From NCBI GenBank assembly GCA_013350335.1, contig CM023536.1, forward strand, positions 46,446,314 through 46,510,313: a DNA stretch of 64,000 nucleotides. The letters are read 5' to 3'. The notes below the pieces were generated by a model that worked only from the letters and a program-made list of their open reading frames with translations, was not told where the DNA came from and ran no database searches. Of the stretch, positions 11,040 through 23,237 are shown in pieces; the first letter of the stretch is position 1; the number at the start of each line of letters is the position of its first letter. Source of the DNA: Chimonanthus salicifolius (Eukaryota; Streptophyta; Magnoliopsida; Laurales; Calycanthaceae). Position numbers and translations under genes: made by a program.

Positions 11040-11343
11040 TAGAAGTGTAGAGAGAAATTTAGAGATTTATAAAGGCTTTAAGTTACTCCACCTAACAGGC
11101 TAGTCTTTTAGAATTGATATTTAGTCCTAAGAAGTGGTATGAGAGCTGGGTCTTAGGCTACCTTATGTGGGCTCAAGAGAACTCCTAGGCGTACAAAATG
11201 GTTGGTCTCGTTCGAAGAGGGATTGTTGAGGCTGCGAACGAGTCCCACGTTGAAAGTATAGAGATAAATATAGAAATTTATAAATAGCTTGAGTCAACCC
11301 ACCTAATATATTAGTCTTTTGAGATGGATATCAAGTCCTAACA
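11040..11343 (+). mobile_element. TRIM element (miniature LTR retrotransposon)
   Basis: Right LTR 11224-11343 (120 bp) runs TGTTGAGGCTGCG to TCCTAACA. A left LTR, cut at its 5' end, covers about 11040-11132. A primer site TGGTATGAGAGC (11135-11146, one base off the initiator-Met tRNA site) follows directly, and a polypurine tract GAAGAGGGAT precedes the right LTR. The internal part is only about 90 bases, so the element has no coding capacity and must depend on another element's proteins. Confidence 0.8.
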
Positions 11344-11632
11344 TTTTCTTGACATGTTCTTTTGTTTCTTTTTTAAAAAAAGGCTAATAGAAAGTAAAAG
11401 TGTTGAATTTTTAAAATATCTAAAATGATATTTATTGATGATCTTCACCCTTTACTAGTAATAATGAAAATAAGAAAATTGATACCTTCGCCCAACCACC
11501 TCCAATTATGGGCCAAAAGATATCACAAATTCTTCCATTCTTTAGATGATTTCTATGTTTATATGAGTGAATTCATAGAAACTAAAATAAATCTAGAGAG
11601 AATTAAAGATCTATCATCTATGTATATGGGGT
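11344..11632. other. no gene seen
   Basis: AT-rich sequence with a short open frame (11425-11634) that shows no family motif and runs into the MITE. Nothing supported. Confidence 0.5.
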
Positions 11633-11969
11633 AACGATACTCCCACAGGCATTTTGTATAACCCGATACGAGTTTTATTGTATTACCCATTTTGCCCTTC
11701 AAACCCGCTCACCGAATCCTTAGAATCGGCTCGTTGGGTCACTTATCCTCCACTGCAGTATAAATCAGTTCACTGAAATTTATTTTAGTGAGACTATTTT
11801 TTTCATACAAAACAGCAAATCGGATCACTCAAATCGGATCACTCAAATCGGATCACTGACTGGATCACTGAAGTTTTTTAATGCTTTCATACATCAGTGG
11901 AAGGGTAAAGTGGGCAATACCCTAAATCTCATATCCTGTTACACAAAATGTATGTGGGAGGATCGCTGT
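11633..11969. mobile_element. MITE with inverted ends
   Basis: The left end (taacgatactcccacaggca, followed by ttttgtataac) pairs with the right end (gttacacaaaatg, tatgtgggaggatcgctg) over about 75 bases. A possible TA duplication flanks it. An inner tandem run of aaatcggatcactc (three and a half copies, 11817-11873) is included. No coding content. Confidence 0.7.
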
Positions 11970-12108
11970 AAGCTATGAATGATGAAATTCACTCCATTAA
12001 AAAAATGGTATTTAAAAGTCTAATGATTGCCTCTTTAGTCGTCTCCACCGGTAGTTTCTCTTACTACTTTTTCTCTCTCCACAGTGTCATTTGCCAAACA
12101 GCCTCTAA

Positions 12109-12304
12109 GGTTGTGTTTGGATGGGGTAATTACTCTTGTTTAGGAATTAAGAAATAAACAATAAAAAAATCAACCTTTTATCCTTCCCTTTCACTTTTAA
12201 AAACTCTTTTCAAGTAAAGAAAATTCATAATATCCAATGTAACTCCTGATCAAGAGTAATCCCAAATAACTCTTATAAAATTTATCTCATTCAAATGCAG
12301 CCTA
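12109..12304. mobile_element. MITE (about 196 bp)
   Basis: The ends are inverted copies: ggttgtgtttggatgggg...attactcttg on the left, and caagagtaatccc...attcaaatgcagcc on the right. Such 'GTTTGGATG' ends are common in small plant DNA transposons. No coding content. Confidence 0.65.
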
Positions 12305-13359
12305 CAAATGATTTTTCAATCGGCACTTGGCACAATAATCCTTTAGCTATATATTGACCAAGTTTGTTACCCCCACTCACTTTTGGAAATGAAATAATTT
12401 TTGGATGATCAAAGTCATGCATCATGTGATATATAAAGTTGATGAAGTTCACAAGTCATTTATATAGGCCAAGTGGCACCAATGGCTCATTTACATCTGG
12501 TGCAAACTCAAATTTCCAGTAAGGTTGGAATATGGGTTGTGTCAAAAATATTGACTCAAATTTAATGTTACGGGGCTAAGAATAAGTTCAACATTATTTG
12601 GCCACCAGCTTGCATTGAGTTGTATCGGTATTATATGGATCGAATTGTGGTCCATATAAACTCATTGTTAACTTTCATTAGAAAGACTATTATGTTTATC
12701 AGGTTGAGTTCTATATGGTTAGGTGAGAAAAAAGGAAAAATCAATTGCTTATAAGTTATAACAATCAACTTTTTTAAAGTCTAAATTCTTAGTACTAAAA
12801 TGCTTAGATGATGATTAAATTTTACACATGATTTTCTAGAGATTCCATCCAATAATATTAGCACACTAAATTTTATCGAGTAGTCTCTCAAAATCTCCTT
12901 AGTATTTTTCTCAAATCAAGGTATTGACCGATACGTTGCAAATTTTTTCAGCCACAATGTAACGTTCGATACATACCGATTGCGTTGTGGCCATGGTTCG
13001 TTGGGCCGATAATGACACTGACTCAGTTGTAGCATTACAGCCTATATCGGCCGAGTCGGTGCCCATAACGGTGACTTTTTAAAGTTTGTGTGGGCTCCTT
13101 CTCTTTATTTCCTTCCTTCACTTGAGCAACCGATACAACAAGGAGAGGGATTGGGAAAATATTCTAACTCCACTTTGGTCATTTCAGCCTCAATTCAAAG
13201 CAATTTTTTTGCCCATTTTGTGAGATCCACACCATTTAAGGTCGAGTTATTTGTTAGATCTTCCATTTGTGTAATTTTTTTACAGAGTTTTTAAAAAAAC
13301 CCTTCATTTATCAAGGTATTAGCTTTTAAAGATCTCATTTTCATTCTCATAGTATTTTA
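12305..13359. other. no gene seen; diverged ATCGGCC-type repeat at 12920-13080
   Basis: AT-rich, without a supported coding region. At 12920-13080 there are gaccgatac, gttcgatacataccg and tatatcggccgagtcgg, which recall the palindromic block at 41435-41955 in a much eroded form. Confidence 0.45.
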
Positions 13360-13803
13360 GGAGATAAATATAATGTTTAAATGTTATATCTCAAGCATTT
13401 GTAATTTTTTTAATTAAATCCGAATTGTTGCCTCAAGGTAAATGAGAAATTGGGGAGTTTTTGAAAATAAATTCTTGTTTATATTTATTCATTCAATTTC
13501 AAGGGGCATTTTTGAAATTGTTTTTTTTTCAAAATTTTCATTTTTTTTTTAAGGAAATGAATTCATGAATGAAGTTGATTAAAATGAGTGTAATGTGTTT
13601 GGAAATAGTTGATGTAGTGTTTAAGAACTTAATATAGTGTATAAATGTTAGATCTCATACATTTTTAATTCATTTAATTAAATCCAAGGTAACAGAGAAA
13701 TTAGGGGTTTTTGAAATTTTTTTTTTATCTAATCATTCAATTTTAAGGGTAATGGAGGTGTGCTTCTTTTTTTTTTTCCACTTTTAAAAATGTTTTTTCC
13801 AAT
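13360..13803 (+). repeat. tandem duplication of a 240-260 base unit
   Basis: Two units (about 13360-13600 and 13620-13800) share taaatgttanatctca...cattt, aattaaatcc, ggtaa and gagaaatt, with gaagttgattaaaatgagtgtaat between. The unit resumes after the inserted block, at 18947-19045 (gatgaagttgattaaggagtgtaatg), so the insertion at 13804-18946 landed in this array. Confidence 0.65.
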
Positions 13804-15140
13804 AGTCACGCCCCAACGCGGGAAGCGGGCTTGGAATGCAACTAATTTTTTTTTTTAAAACAAAACAATCCAAGATAACATGTCCATGAGTTTTCGACTC
13901 AAAATAAGCCCAAAGGAAAGGCCTCACAAGCTTATATGGATTACACAAGAGATCCAAAAACATAGGACATCATAAATCAATTTAAAAACCAATACAAACA
14001 AAATTTAGCATGTGCGATCGATCCCCTGAGCGACAGATCGCTTAGAGCATTGTCTGAAAATTAATTGCTCTCTGGCCCAATCGCCACCAGCCATGAGCGA
14101 TCGATCAGAGGAGCAATCGGTCGTCTTTGACAACAAAATTGCTATAATATCAGGTTATGCACGTTTTGATTTTTCGAAGGTTTCGACACTCAAAATGCAC
14201 GATACACATCCGAACTCCAAATCTCTTATACCACTACGAAGGTATGGAGATTTGAGACTTGTGCATATGAGTTCCAAACCAACACAAATAACAAAATCAC
14301 TTTGTCTGCCAATCGGTAGATGTAATCAGTCGACTGATGGTTAGCTGATTGATATGGCCGAGATATCCACCAATTTTCAAAATAGAAAATACACAGAATA
14401 TTAACACAAATACTTAGAATATAATGGCATACCTTACCATTTGTTTCTTCCACACACACACCCATGTATACTCTCAAACATGTATATATAACTCATGCAT
14501 GCCTATGTAAACTCACACATGCATTTTTTCCATGTTCTCATGCATTTATAATATCAATAACATAATGCATGTTTAACAAAATGGTAAACAAATAATCCAT
14601 AATTACCATTTGTTCTATTATTTTTATTTACAAGGTTTCAACGAACCTTATGATACACTGGGGCATCCCACTCAACCTCAATTGTACAGGTCCAGGGTAT
14701 CCCACTCAACTTTGTCTAGGAATCCCACTCATCCTCGAATGGATTAAGTCAAGGTACACAAAACGCAACATCTTGCAAGAGCTCGACCAAACGTACAAGT
14801 GTGTGCTTATACATTAACATGGATATTAACTATCAACTATCCATAAACATGGAAACAATATTAATCACCATTCACATATGTTTTCTCCATATACCCTTTT
14901 TCAAGGGTTTAACAATGGAGTTCTACTTACCATCCGTTGCTTTCAATCCAGGTTTAACAACCTAGAGTATTTTCATCTCATCACCTACACAAACTTATTA
15001 TCACAGGAATAATCACATACATACAAAACTCTATGCATGATCAAATATCACACCCACCACATGCACTTATACTATGGTATGAACCACGTGTATGTTCTAA
15101 TAGAACACATACCATATGCACCATTGATCCTAGCATGAGC
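13804..15140 (-). mobile_element. long LTR fragment X, minus orientation
   Basis: The left end (gtcacgccccaacgcggga) matches the terminal design of LTR A2 and is followed by the same A/T run. The body contains a repeated catcccactcaac motif (14665-14735). It stops at 15141, where a copia LTR begins. No coding domains. The first 60 bases resemble LTR Y at 15727; the rest does not. Confidence 0.65.
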
Positions 15141-15544
15141 TGTTAGGATTTGGCTTGATTTGCACAAGAGATTTTAAGATTTAGATCTGAAAATTGCCAT
15201 GTGTTTGGGACTTTCCTTCTTTATCTTCTTTCCTCTTTGTTTCTCTTTCTATTTTCGTTTTTGGGTTTAAGGAAAGTCTATTTGTAGTAAGAAACCTCTC
15301 TGCTTGTCTCTACAAAAGCAGAGAGGGTTTCCTTCGTGAGTATGTTAATTTGTGGGTTTGTGTTAGAGAGAGAAATCCATGAGTGAGAGAAGCATTATAA
15401 ACCTTTGATTTAGTGATTCGATTTTGGTGGATGTAGGCTTAGTCCAAACCACGTTAAATCTTGTGTTCTTGTGCAATTTGTGTGTTTGTTCTCGATTTTC
15501 TTCCGCTGTGCTTGTGTTTGGTTTTGGGGATTCAAATCCCAACA
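15141..15544 (+). mobile_element. copia element 3: 5' LTR (404 bp)
   Basis: It runs TGTTAGGATTTGG to TCAAATCCCAACA, so the ends form an imperfect inverted repeat with TG..CA. The primer-binding site ATGGCATCAAGAGC follows at once (15546-15559), close to the initiator-Met site. Only this LTR and about 180 bases of leader remain; the rest of the element is lost at the border with LTR Y. Confidence 0.8.
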
Positions 15545-15726
15545 AATGGCATCAAGAGCTTAGGTCGTTTGATTTCAGCTTTGTGAGTTCCAATTTGGGC
15601 GTTTCGATTGGGTCTGATTTGGAGAAGAAGGAGAAGAAGGAAAATCCCACCTGTTGCTCGAATTTCTTCCCATCGATCTTTCTTCCTGGACTCCGTCGCT
15701 TGCAACTTCAAGCCGTCGTTAGTTTC
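15545..15726 (+). other. copia element 3: primer site and leader, truncated
   Basis: TGGCATCAAGAGC, then a purine-rich leader (gagaagaaggagaagaagg) that is cut at 15727 by the TGTCACGCC end of LTR Y. No gag start is left. Confidence 0.7.
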
Positions 15727-18700
15727 TGTCACGCCTTGAACTCAGATGTGGGCCCGGAAAGCGACTAATTTTTTTTTTTCCAGACAACTATCATTATCGA
15801 TTAACCCTCAAAATACGTAAAAATCATATATTACGCATACCAACACACCAATATAATGTATACAACATTAAAACTTATAGATATAAGTTTCTTATGCCAC
15901 ATGAGACATATTTATAATAAAGCATACAAAATAACGAAAGGTATGCTTAGTTTCCACGTGCGGAAAACCATAGACAATTCCCAACTTCCAACTCCTAACG
16001 AGGCATCATTGGTTCCTCCATTCCATCTTCCGGTTCATATCCTGCATTGTAAGGGACATGAGCTACTAGCCCAGTGAAGAGAACTCAAATAAATTAGAAA
16101 TGATAGTATGCATGTATCAATGCAAATGAACATGTAACTTACCATCATATGATCCATTTTTACCTTAGGATCATTATTATAAGACATTGTTACCCTTATG
16201 GTCCTATATCAATATTTACAACCAAGTCCTCCATGAGTCCATACTGCGTTAGAGGCTACAAATCCTCGACTCCCCGACACCATTATTAACGCCTACGTTC
16301 TACAGAGTTAGAACATTTTACATCCCTTACATGTAAGCAGTGTCAGGTCTCGTATTCTAGACCTATATAGCATTTTCCATCTTAAATGTCCATGGGTTCC
16401 ATTTCAGTCTAGTGTTAGTGAGTTTAACATACAATACAGTAGAGCATCGGTTCGAGTCTCTTCACCTTCTTCGATTGAAATTTTCAAAGAAAATCTGTAA
16501 GATAGAGTAAAACGTATAAATTTTCTATTTATCAGTATATACACATAATAATTTCCCAAACCCCGTGCTATTTTCTAGAAAATATGATATATGTAATGAG
16601 TCACCTAGGCTCTTTCTAATTCTGTACATTATATCAGAAAGTTAGTTGTTAGCTATCCAAAACATTACAATAAAATGAAAAATGTAAAGTACTCAATGCC
16701 TTCTCTCATATTGCCTTCTAGAAGGACCATAGAGACATATTGTGAGAGACCCAGAAGGTACAGAGACAATAAAGTAAATAAAAGTACTCAGTGCCCTATC
16801 CTCGTATTGCCTTCTGGAATGACCACGAAGACGTATTGAGAATTCGGCCCAGAGGGTACAGTACAAGAATTTAAACACAAAAGAGGGGAAAATAAACACA
16901 TAATAGATAGCTGGGGTTAATCTTTTCCTCGATTTTACTTAAGGTTGAAAACTATATTTTAAATATAAAATAATACAAATCTTGAGGGTGAAATTTAAAT
17001 TTTAAGAGGAAAGCTATTTTTCCTCCATTTAGAAAATCCCATTTTTAAACCCCCAATACTAAGTCAGTCTACTCCTCACTTGCTCTAAAATGAATAAAAA
17101 TAAGAATAGGATCGTTTTGATACCTTGGATGCAAAATTCCATGTAAGATTGGCTAAGTTTGAGAACCCTCGAAGAAATGCGGAGGAATCCGAAGGTTCGG
17201 CTGCTTTGGATGTTTGAAGAACAGAAGAAGAAACGAGAGAGAGAGAGTTGGCCCTTGAAAATCTTTTTTTTTTTTTTACTTTTTCTCCAATCCTTATTTC
17301 ATTTCAATACCTTAAATAAGCAGCAGGGTAAACCCCAGCCACCCACATTGCAAACTACAAAAGTAGCTTGTAGCATTTTGATAAACATGCATTAAATATT
17401 TTATTATTTTATTAATATCTTTTTTTTCCTTTTCATTTACCTCATTTTTCACCCTACATGTTGCAAAAGCTACATATTTGTACTCTTCTTATTATATTTT
17501 ACAATATTTTATTATTATCTTCTTTTTTACTAATTACTTTTATATTTCATCTCTCATTTGGGTATTTCAAGATCCCACTAAACTGATACAATTGGTCCAC
17601 TAGGTCAGGTATTAAAAACTAAGCATGGTATTAAAATTTGGAATGAAATCTATGTAAAAAATCCAGTGTTTTGGCTAAAAATCACCGTTTTAATAAGATT
17701 TCCTAATTTTGAAGAATCACTTTGAAAAGATCTAGCCTTATAGGTTGATATAGTAAATTTGTCTGATAAAAACATTATAAAGTTTCAAAGTGTTTCGAAG
17801 TCAAAAAGCACCTTTTCCAAGTGAAAGAATATTCAACGGCCCATATTTCATGGCTTAAAGTAAATATCAAAAACTCATTATTTTGGAGTGTAAAGAAATA
17901 AACAGCTTAATTATACCACAGATTGAGTACTGATTCTCTCCGTTTATTTTTAGGACGTTCTCTATCCTATCAAATTAGGGTTTTACCACTTAAAACTTAG
18001 GGATAAAATAAATTAGAGAAACTATAACGAGATTGACATCTCATTAGGTTTGAAATTAAAAAATATTTAGCAATCTAAAATTTGAAGTTCAATCTAATTC
18101 AAATGACTAAGTTTCTATAGCCGCGAAGGCTCAAGCCTAAAATAATATTATTATATTCATAACTTGCACATATAACTTGAAACTTAATTAAAAGAGCTGT
18201 TGGATTCGGATCGAGTCAAACTCAGATCCATTGGAAAACTTATTTGATAATTTTCACGATTAGAGGAAAATAATTCATAATTAACAGCTGAAAATTATTT
18301 AATTAATCACAATTAATTATAATTAACCCCTAAATTGGGCTGGAGTATTATAAGTTTTGAACATTAAAATCTGCGAGAATCAACTCCGCTTGAAAACCGA
18401 TGAAAACTTCCATAACCGCCTCTACTGGTCGATGAAAAAAGGGGAAGAACAAGGAAAGAGAGGGAACAAATGGGAGAAAAAGAATAGCCCCTTTCTTCTT
18501 TTTTTTCCTCCTCTCTCAACCTTAACTCCTCTTCTCTGCTTCTTCCTTTTCTTCATCTCCCAACCTCTATTTATAGAAAATCAAGATTTGGAGCTCAAGT
18601 CTCACATCACATCAAGTCATATAGGTCATATCACATCACATCATTCACATCGCATCACTTTACTTTATGTCACATCAAATCACTTTATGTCACATCACAT

Positions 18701-18946
18701 CAACTCATATCAAGACAATCCAAATTTGGAGATCAAGCAACGTATAGAATTTTTAGAGTCTTTGCTAAAGAAGGTTCAGACAATTACCTCTTTGCCACTG
18801 CACTCAACGAGTCGGATCCACCGGCTTCCGAACTCGGATCGAGTCAAACTTAGACTCTATACAAAGCCCACCCCGTAATCGGACCATAACACCAGTAACG
18901 GCCATAAATCACCTTATTAGTTGCTAAACTAGGTCAGGGTATCACA
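15727..18946 (-). mobile_element. long LTR Y, 3.22 kb, minus orientation
   Basis: It starts TGTCACGCCTTGAACTC and ends GGTCAGGGTATCACA, nearly the same length (3220) and ends as LTR A2 (3230). The module order is also like A2: repeats with ttgccttctgga and 'actcagtgccc' at 16690-16850. The flanking 5 bases do not match (gtttc and aatat), so this is not a simple insertion. The open frame at 18357-18878 lies in low-complexity sequence and is not supported as a gene. Confidence 0.75.
18601..18720. repeat. CACAT/CATCA simple repeat in LTR Y
   Basis: Imperfect tandem cacat and catca units (cacatcacatcaagtca and relatives) over about 120 bases. Low-complexity; no coding value. Confidence 0.8.
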
Positions 18947-19049
18947 AATATTCTCATAATTTTTTTTTGGAGAAATAAAATTTATAGATGAAGTTGATTA
19001 AGGAGTGTAATGTGCTTGAGAATGATTGATGTAGTATTTAAGACCTTAA

Positions 19050-19960
19050 ATGGGTTGACCTAACCCAACTCATGGAGTTGATCCAACCAACCCATTTGTG
19101 AAATGGATTAACCTAACCCGGTTAAGACTAAATGAGTTGACCCAACTAAGCCAATTTACAAAATGAATTGACCTAACAGGTCCCGACGCATTCATTAGAT
19201 CAACTTGATCTAATTACCAACAAAGTTTAAATGGATTGACTCAACATGAAGCATTTATTAAAAGTTTAACTCAACACAACTATACCAAACTTGACCCATT
19301 TATTAAATATGTTGACCCAATCTAAACAATTATAAATGGGTTCATCCAACTCATGCATGACCTAAATCTTTATTCAATGAGTTAATAGACTAAGTTTAAG
19401 TGAATTGAACTAATTTTGGCCCCATTAATTAAATGATTGACTCAACCCAACTTTATCTTATCCAATTTTTTTATTAAATATGTTAACCTAATTCAAAACG
19501 ATCCATTTATTAAACGGGCTGACCCAAGTAGATACCTCGTGAAATTTAAATGGGAACACCCACTTGGCTCATTTGTTAAATAGTGAGATTGACTCATTTG
19601 TTAAATGCGTAAACCCAACTTGACTCTACCTATTTTTCAGTCAATTTTTACTTATTTAGGTTATTGGCAAACAAATATAGAAATTTTTTACATTAAAAAT
19701 GAATTGATATTGAGTCATCTTTCCAAAAACATTTCATCGAAATCCATATTGTTATTAGAATTCATCTTCTTAGAAAACCAACAAACATGTCCTTTTATAG
19801 ATTAAGTACTTTTTTTTATTTTTTATTTTGTGTTTTTTAATATGCCTAAAGAGATAACTACATCTAAATGGGTTTGAGTCTAATAACTAAGTCAACCTAT
19901 TTAATTAAATAGATAAATGTGTTTAGATAGACTTGACCCATATTCTCTTTAAAAGGGTGA
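19050..19960. repeat. degenerate array of AAATGGGTTGACCCAAC-type units
   Basis: Loose units containing 'cccattta', 'aaatgggttgac' and 'cccaac' recur every 30-50 bases, in both senses. A second array of the same kind, inverted, lies at 49210-49760. Not telomeric repeat: the units are too long and irregular. No gene seen here. Confidence 0.65.
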
Positions 19961-20239
19961 GAGTTGACAGTTGAGGTTGATTTGATAAATGTGTAGGTAA
20001 TGGATGGAGAAATTAGAGATTAATCCTAATCCTAATATGATCCAACTCAAACCTGACCCCGGCCGATTCATTGTCTAAAACTACATGTGATATGATATTA
20101 GCCAAACTTTGACCGTCAATTTTCTCCACCGTATTGATATGAAAATTTTCAAAAAATAATAAATGACTAAGGGTGAACATATATATGGAGCCATAAATCA
20201 CTGTAACCTTTGTTAGATTTTTTTTTTTCACCCATTATA

Positions 20240-20560
20240 AGTAGTAGGCTGAAATTGGGTCCGGTTGGGTTTCTTAAAATCCAATCCAATCCTAGTCAAT
20301 ATTTATGGAAATCGGTTTGACTGTACTCGAGCTATTGATCGAAAATTCTCGACCCGACCCGACTTGAGTTCTAACCCAACTCAATCCAAATTCTGACCCG
20401 GCCTGCATTCTAAACCCATTTTAGCCGGGTTAGGTTAATTTGAAAATTCCTCAACCCGAGCGGATCCTAATTCCATAAAAGTTTTTGTCTTCTCAACCCA
20501 ACTCGACCCATTGAGTTGACCCAAATGATTTCTTAGGTCGGGTCCAAGCATATCTCAAAC
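20240..20560. repeat. GACCCGACCC-rich repeat
   Basis: Clusters of cgacccgacccgac, aacccaactc and cggcctgcattc in about 300 bases; a common kind of plant intergenic repeat. A similar but weaker patch is at 21330-21500, inside the aquaporin intron. Confidence 0.5.
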
Positions 20561-20892
20561 TTAACTGATACACGAGGCTTGTGGGTCGTTTCGTATATCC
20601 GTAAGATTAGTGTCACACTCTCATCTTCAACGTAGGATAGAGATACCCATGTTACCTTAAAAAAACATGACCACATTCATAAACTGTGTGAAAAAAACAA
20701 CATATAAATCACAAATATTGAAAATCTAACTTCCAAGAAAAATAATTAATAAGAAAAGGCACTTGAATATACTTCAATGTTTAAACTGGTGATAGAAGAG
20801 CATTAAGAGTCCATTCTTGTTACATTGTGTATAGACTATGGAGTTATGGACTATAGAGTATAGACAGAGAGAGACATGTGACCTATTTTCAA

Positions 20893-21612
20893 TCAATTCA
20901 ATTGTGAGCCTCTTCTCAGTCCTTTCAAGAAAGACCCAGTCTTGGTGATTTCACGCAGGGGCTTCTTGTTAAAACGGATTAGGTTGTAGGTCCAAGCACC
21001 CAATATGGTCCCACATATGGGCCCAACTATGTAGACCCATATGCTCTCGTAACGGTTACCCACTATTGCAGACCCTAAGCTCCTTGCCGGATTCATAGAC
21101 GCTCCAGAAATCGGTCTGTCAAAATATAAAACATCATCATTATCATCATCACCATTTAAGGTTCGCGTTCGCCATGTCAAAATGGAAAAGAAAGTTGTAA
21201 ATGATTTCTTTTACATTATTAACGGTATCGAATTGGATAAAATAAACAAAGTGTAGGGTGCAATTTGAGTTAGGCCCAACTTAAACAAAAGTAGCCCAAT
21301 CTTTAAAATGTCCTCAAAAAAGTCAGGGCAGGCTTAAGGTCAGGTTAGCTCTCAACAGAGTTTTGTTAGGGCTGGTCTTTGATTAGCTTTCAACCCAACC
21401 AGGCCCAACGTAATCCAGGTTGGGTTCCATTCGGGTTGTCCTTTAGAAGTTTGGGTTGGGCACGTGTTGGCCCTTAATTCAGCCTAACCTACCCAAGTTG
21501 CAACAGTGATCTTATAATATGTGCAAATTTATAAGAGATTAAGGGGTGATAAGGTTTAGAAAATACCCAGCAAAAAGCACATTCAACAATACAGTAGCTC
21601 CAACTGCAAGCC
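20893..21612 (-). pseudogene. NOD26-like (NIP) aquaporin, last two exons only
   Basis: Exon 5 (20893-21115) encodes PISGASMNPARSLGSAIVGN, which holds the second NPA pore motif and the start of the sixth membrane helix, then WVYIVGPICGTILGAW and a tail with KPLREITKTGSFLK, ending at TGA 20893-20895. Exon 4 (21567-21612) encodes GLAVGATVLLNVLFAG, with acceptor attag and donor GT; joining gives the codon for Gly before PIS. The NIP family moves water, glycerol or metalloids through membranes. NIP genes usually have five exons. I find none of the first three between 21613 and 28000, where a copia relic starts at 22080, so the gene is either 5'-truncated or split by very long introns. The visible frame is intact. 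Confidence 0.75.
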
Positions 21613-22079
21613 CTAATTATAAAACAAAGACATCAGGAATTCAATATTGTATTTTTCTGTGAATTAGATCCATGTGGTACATACTAACACTAATAGATTG
21701 TTGTACATGGACTGATATTGCATTCCCTTGTCTTTAGGGAAGTCACTCTATTTGGCAAACATTTATTATACACAAACCACAAGGAAAGGCATAATTTCCA
21801 CCAGTCAATTGGGTGAAAACGATTTGAAGTTAGACTTATATTAAATAAAGTTATTATATTTTTTAATATTTTAAAATAGTATGTTAGACTGTGGAGTAAC
21901 TGATAGTATATTTTATGATAGAGTTAATAGGAGAAGAACTTGTAAAACTAACTTGAGATAAAATGATCAGTGGTTGATGATCAAGTTGTTGATGACTCTT
22001 AATAAGATTTGTATTTGTTAGACAAGCTCAGTTATAAATTGAAACCATTTTCTTCTTTATATGTTGAGTGCCTTAATTA

Positions 22080-22260
22080 TTCACATAATGGTTTGGCATT
22101 CATGGCATTTAAAATTAGGGCACATAAGTAAAGATAGAATCGACAAATTGGTGAAATAACAATTGACTAACATGTGTGAATGTTGTATGAGTGGAAAAAG
22201 GATAAGTTCTATGAGTAAAGAGTTGTTGAATCTTATTCAATTTGGTATTTGTGTCTTAGG
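22080..22260 (+). pseudogene. copia relic: GAG-pre-integrase segment
   Basis: Reads WHLKLGHISKDRIDKLVK, a stop, then CECCMSGK, the zinc-binding His and Cys pattern just before copia integrase. Flanking sequence is too eroded to extend it. It lies where the 5' part of the aquaporin gene would be expected. Confidence 0.6.
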
Positions 22261-23156
22261 AGTAGAGGTTCACCCGTGGGAATTTTACGTTGGGTATCAC
22301 ACGGTTTCCTACACGTGAATTCAAAAAAAATGTTGAATGTTAAGGTAAAATGGTAAATGTAGATATGAAAGGTGCAATTGAATTTCAATACTTAATTGTG
22401 TTTTGTAGGGTGCTTTTCGCATTACCTCAGGTGTAATGCACTCGATTCCTTTGATGATCAATAGTTAGATGATAGAGCTCATAAATTTGAATTTTTTTTG
22501 TTAAACATACATGGTAAGATTGTCAGTAGATGAGGTGGTGATAGCATTTTGTCCTTTTGTATGATATGGAATAAGGTGGTGACTACACCTAAGTTTATTG
22601 GAGTTTTGCGGTGTACACACAGGGAGAATCCTTTTGTAATAGAGCAATCAATACTTCAACTATTTTTTAGAGCAAGAACATGTAGCACAATTTATAAGGG
22701 CTCATTTTTGCAGCATAGAGGTTGTGGGTTAAAGTCCCATAGGTGTTAGATAGATAGTTGACTCATGAAAATAATTTACCAAATCCAAAAATAAAAGGTC
22801 AATCCCTTATATATAGAACAGTGGTGATAAACTAATGCATAATGAAGGAGACTAGAGCAAGAGTTTGTTCAAATTCTCTTTTGTCATTCCATTGGAATCC
22901 ATTCCCTTCATGGATGGATTACTATAAGTTGTAGAGATGTCTTTTCTATTATTGAATTTAACTGTTGCCTGTAAAAAATAATAATAATAATTAATATGGC
23001 TAAACAAAAATTTGGCTCAAATTTACTAACATCTAGCTCGTGGGCTAGTGATCACATAATTCCTTAAGTGAAAATTACTGAACCTTTCCTTCCGATATCT
23101 ATTATTGAAATTCATGTCTGGAAATGTTGCTCCTGATAATCCATTTGATCTTCCAG

Positions 23157-23237
23157 GTATATACTGGTGCTTGGCTACGGCACTTTATGCCTATTGGAGA
23201 GAGGATGGTATCAGATGTGGCTTACAGGCTCCGTCAG
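23157..23237 (+). other. exon-like fragment, unrecognised family
   Basis: An 81-base open segment (27 codons, frame kept) is bounded by an acceptor-like cttccag and a donor-like CAG|gtgtct. Its translation is well balanced (AWLRHFMPIGERMVSD) and unlike the low-complexity surroundings. I do not recognise the family. It could be a captured exon or a relic of a dead gene; chance is possible. Confidence 0.3.

Noticed and set aside
18357..18878. 173-codon frame at the right end of LTR Y
   Set aside because: Translates CACAT simple repeats and a polypyrimidine tract; no motif and inside an LTR.
20240..20560. Telomere-like (CCCGAA/CCCAAC) repeats
   Set aside because: Units are not the 7-base plant telomere repeat and spacing is irregular; it is an ordinary dispersed repeat.
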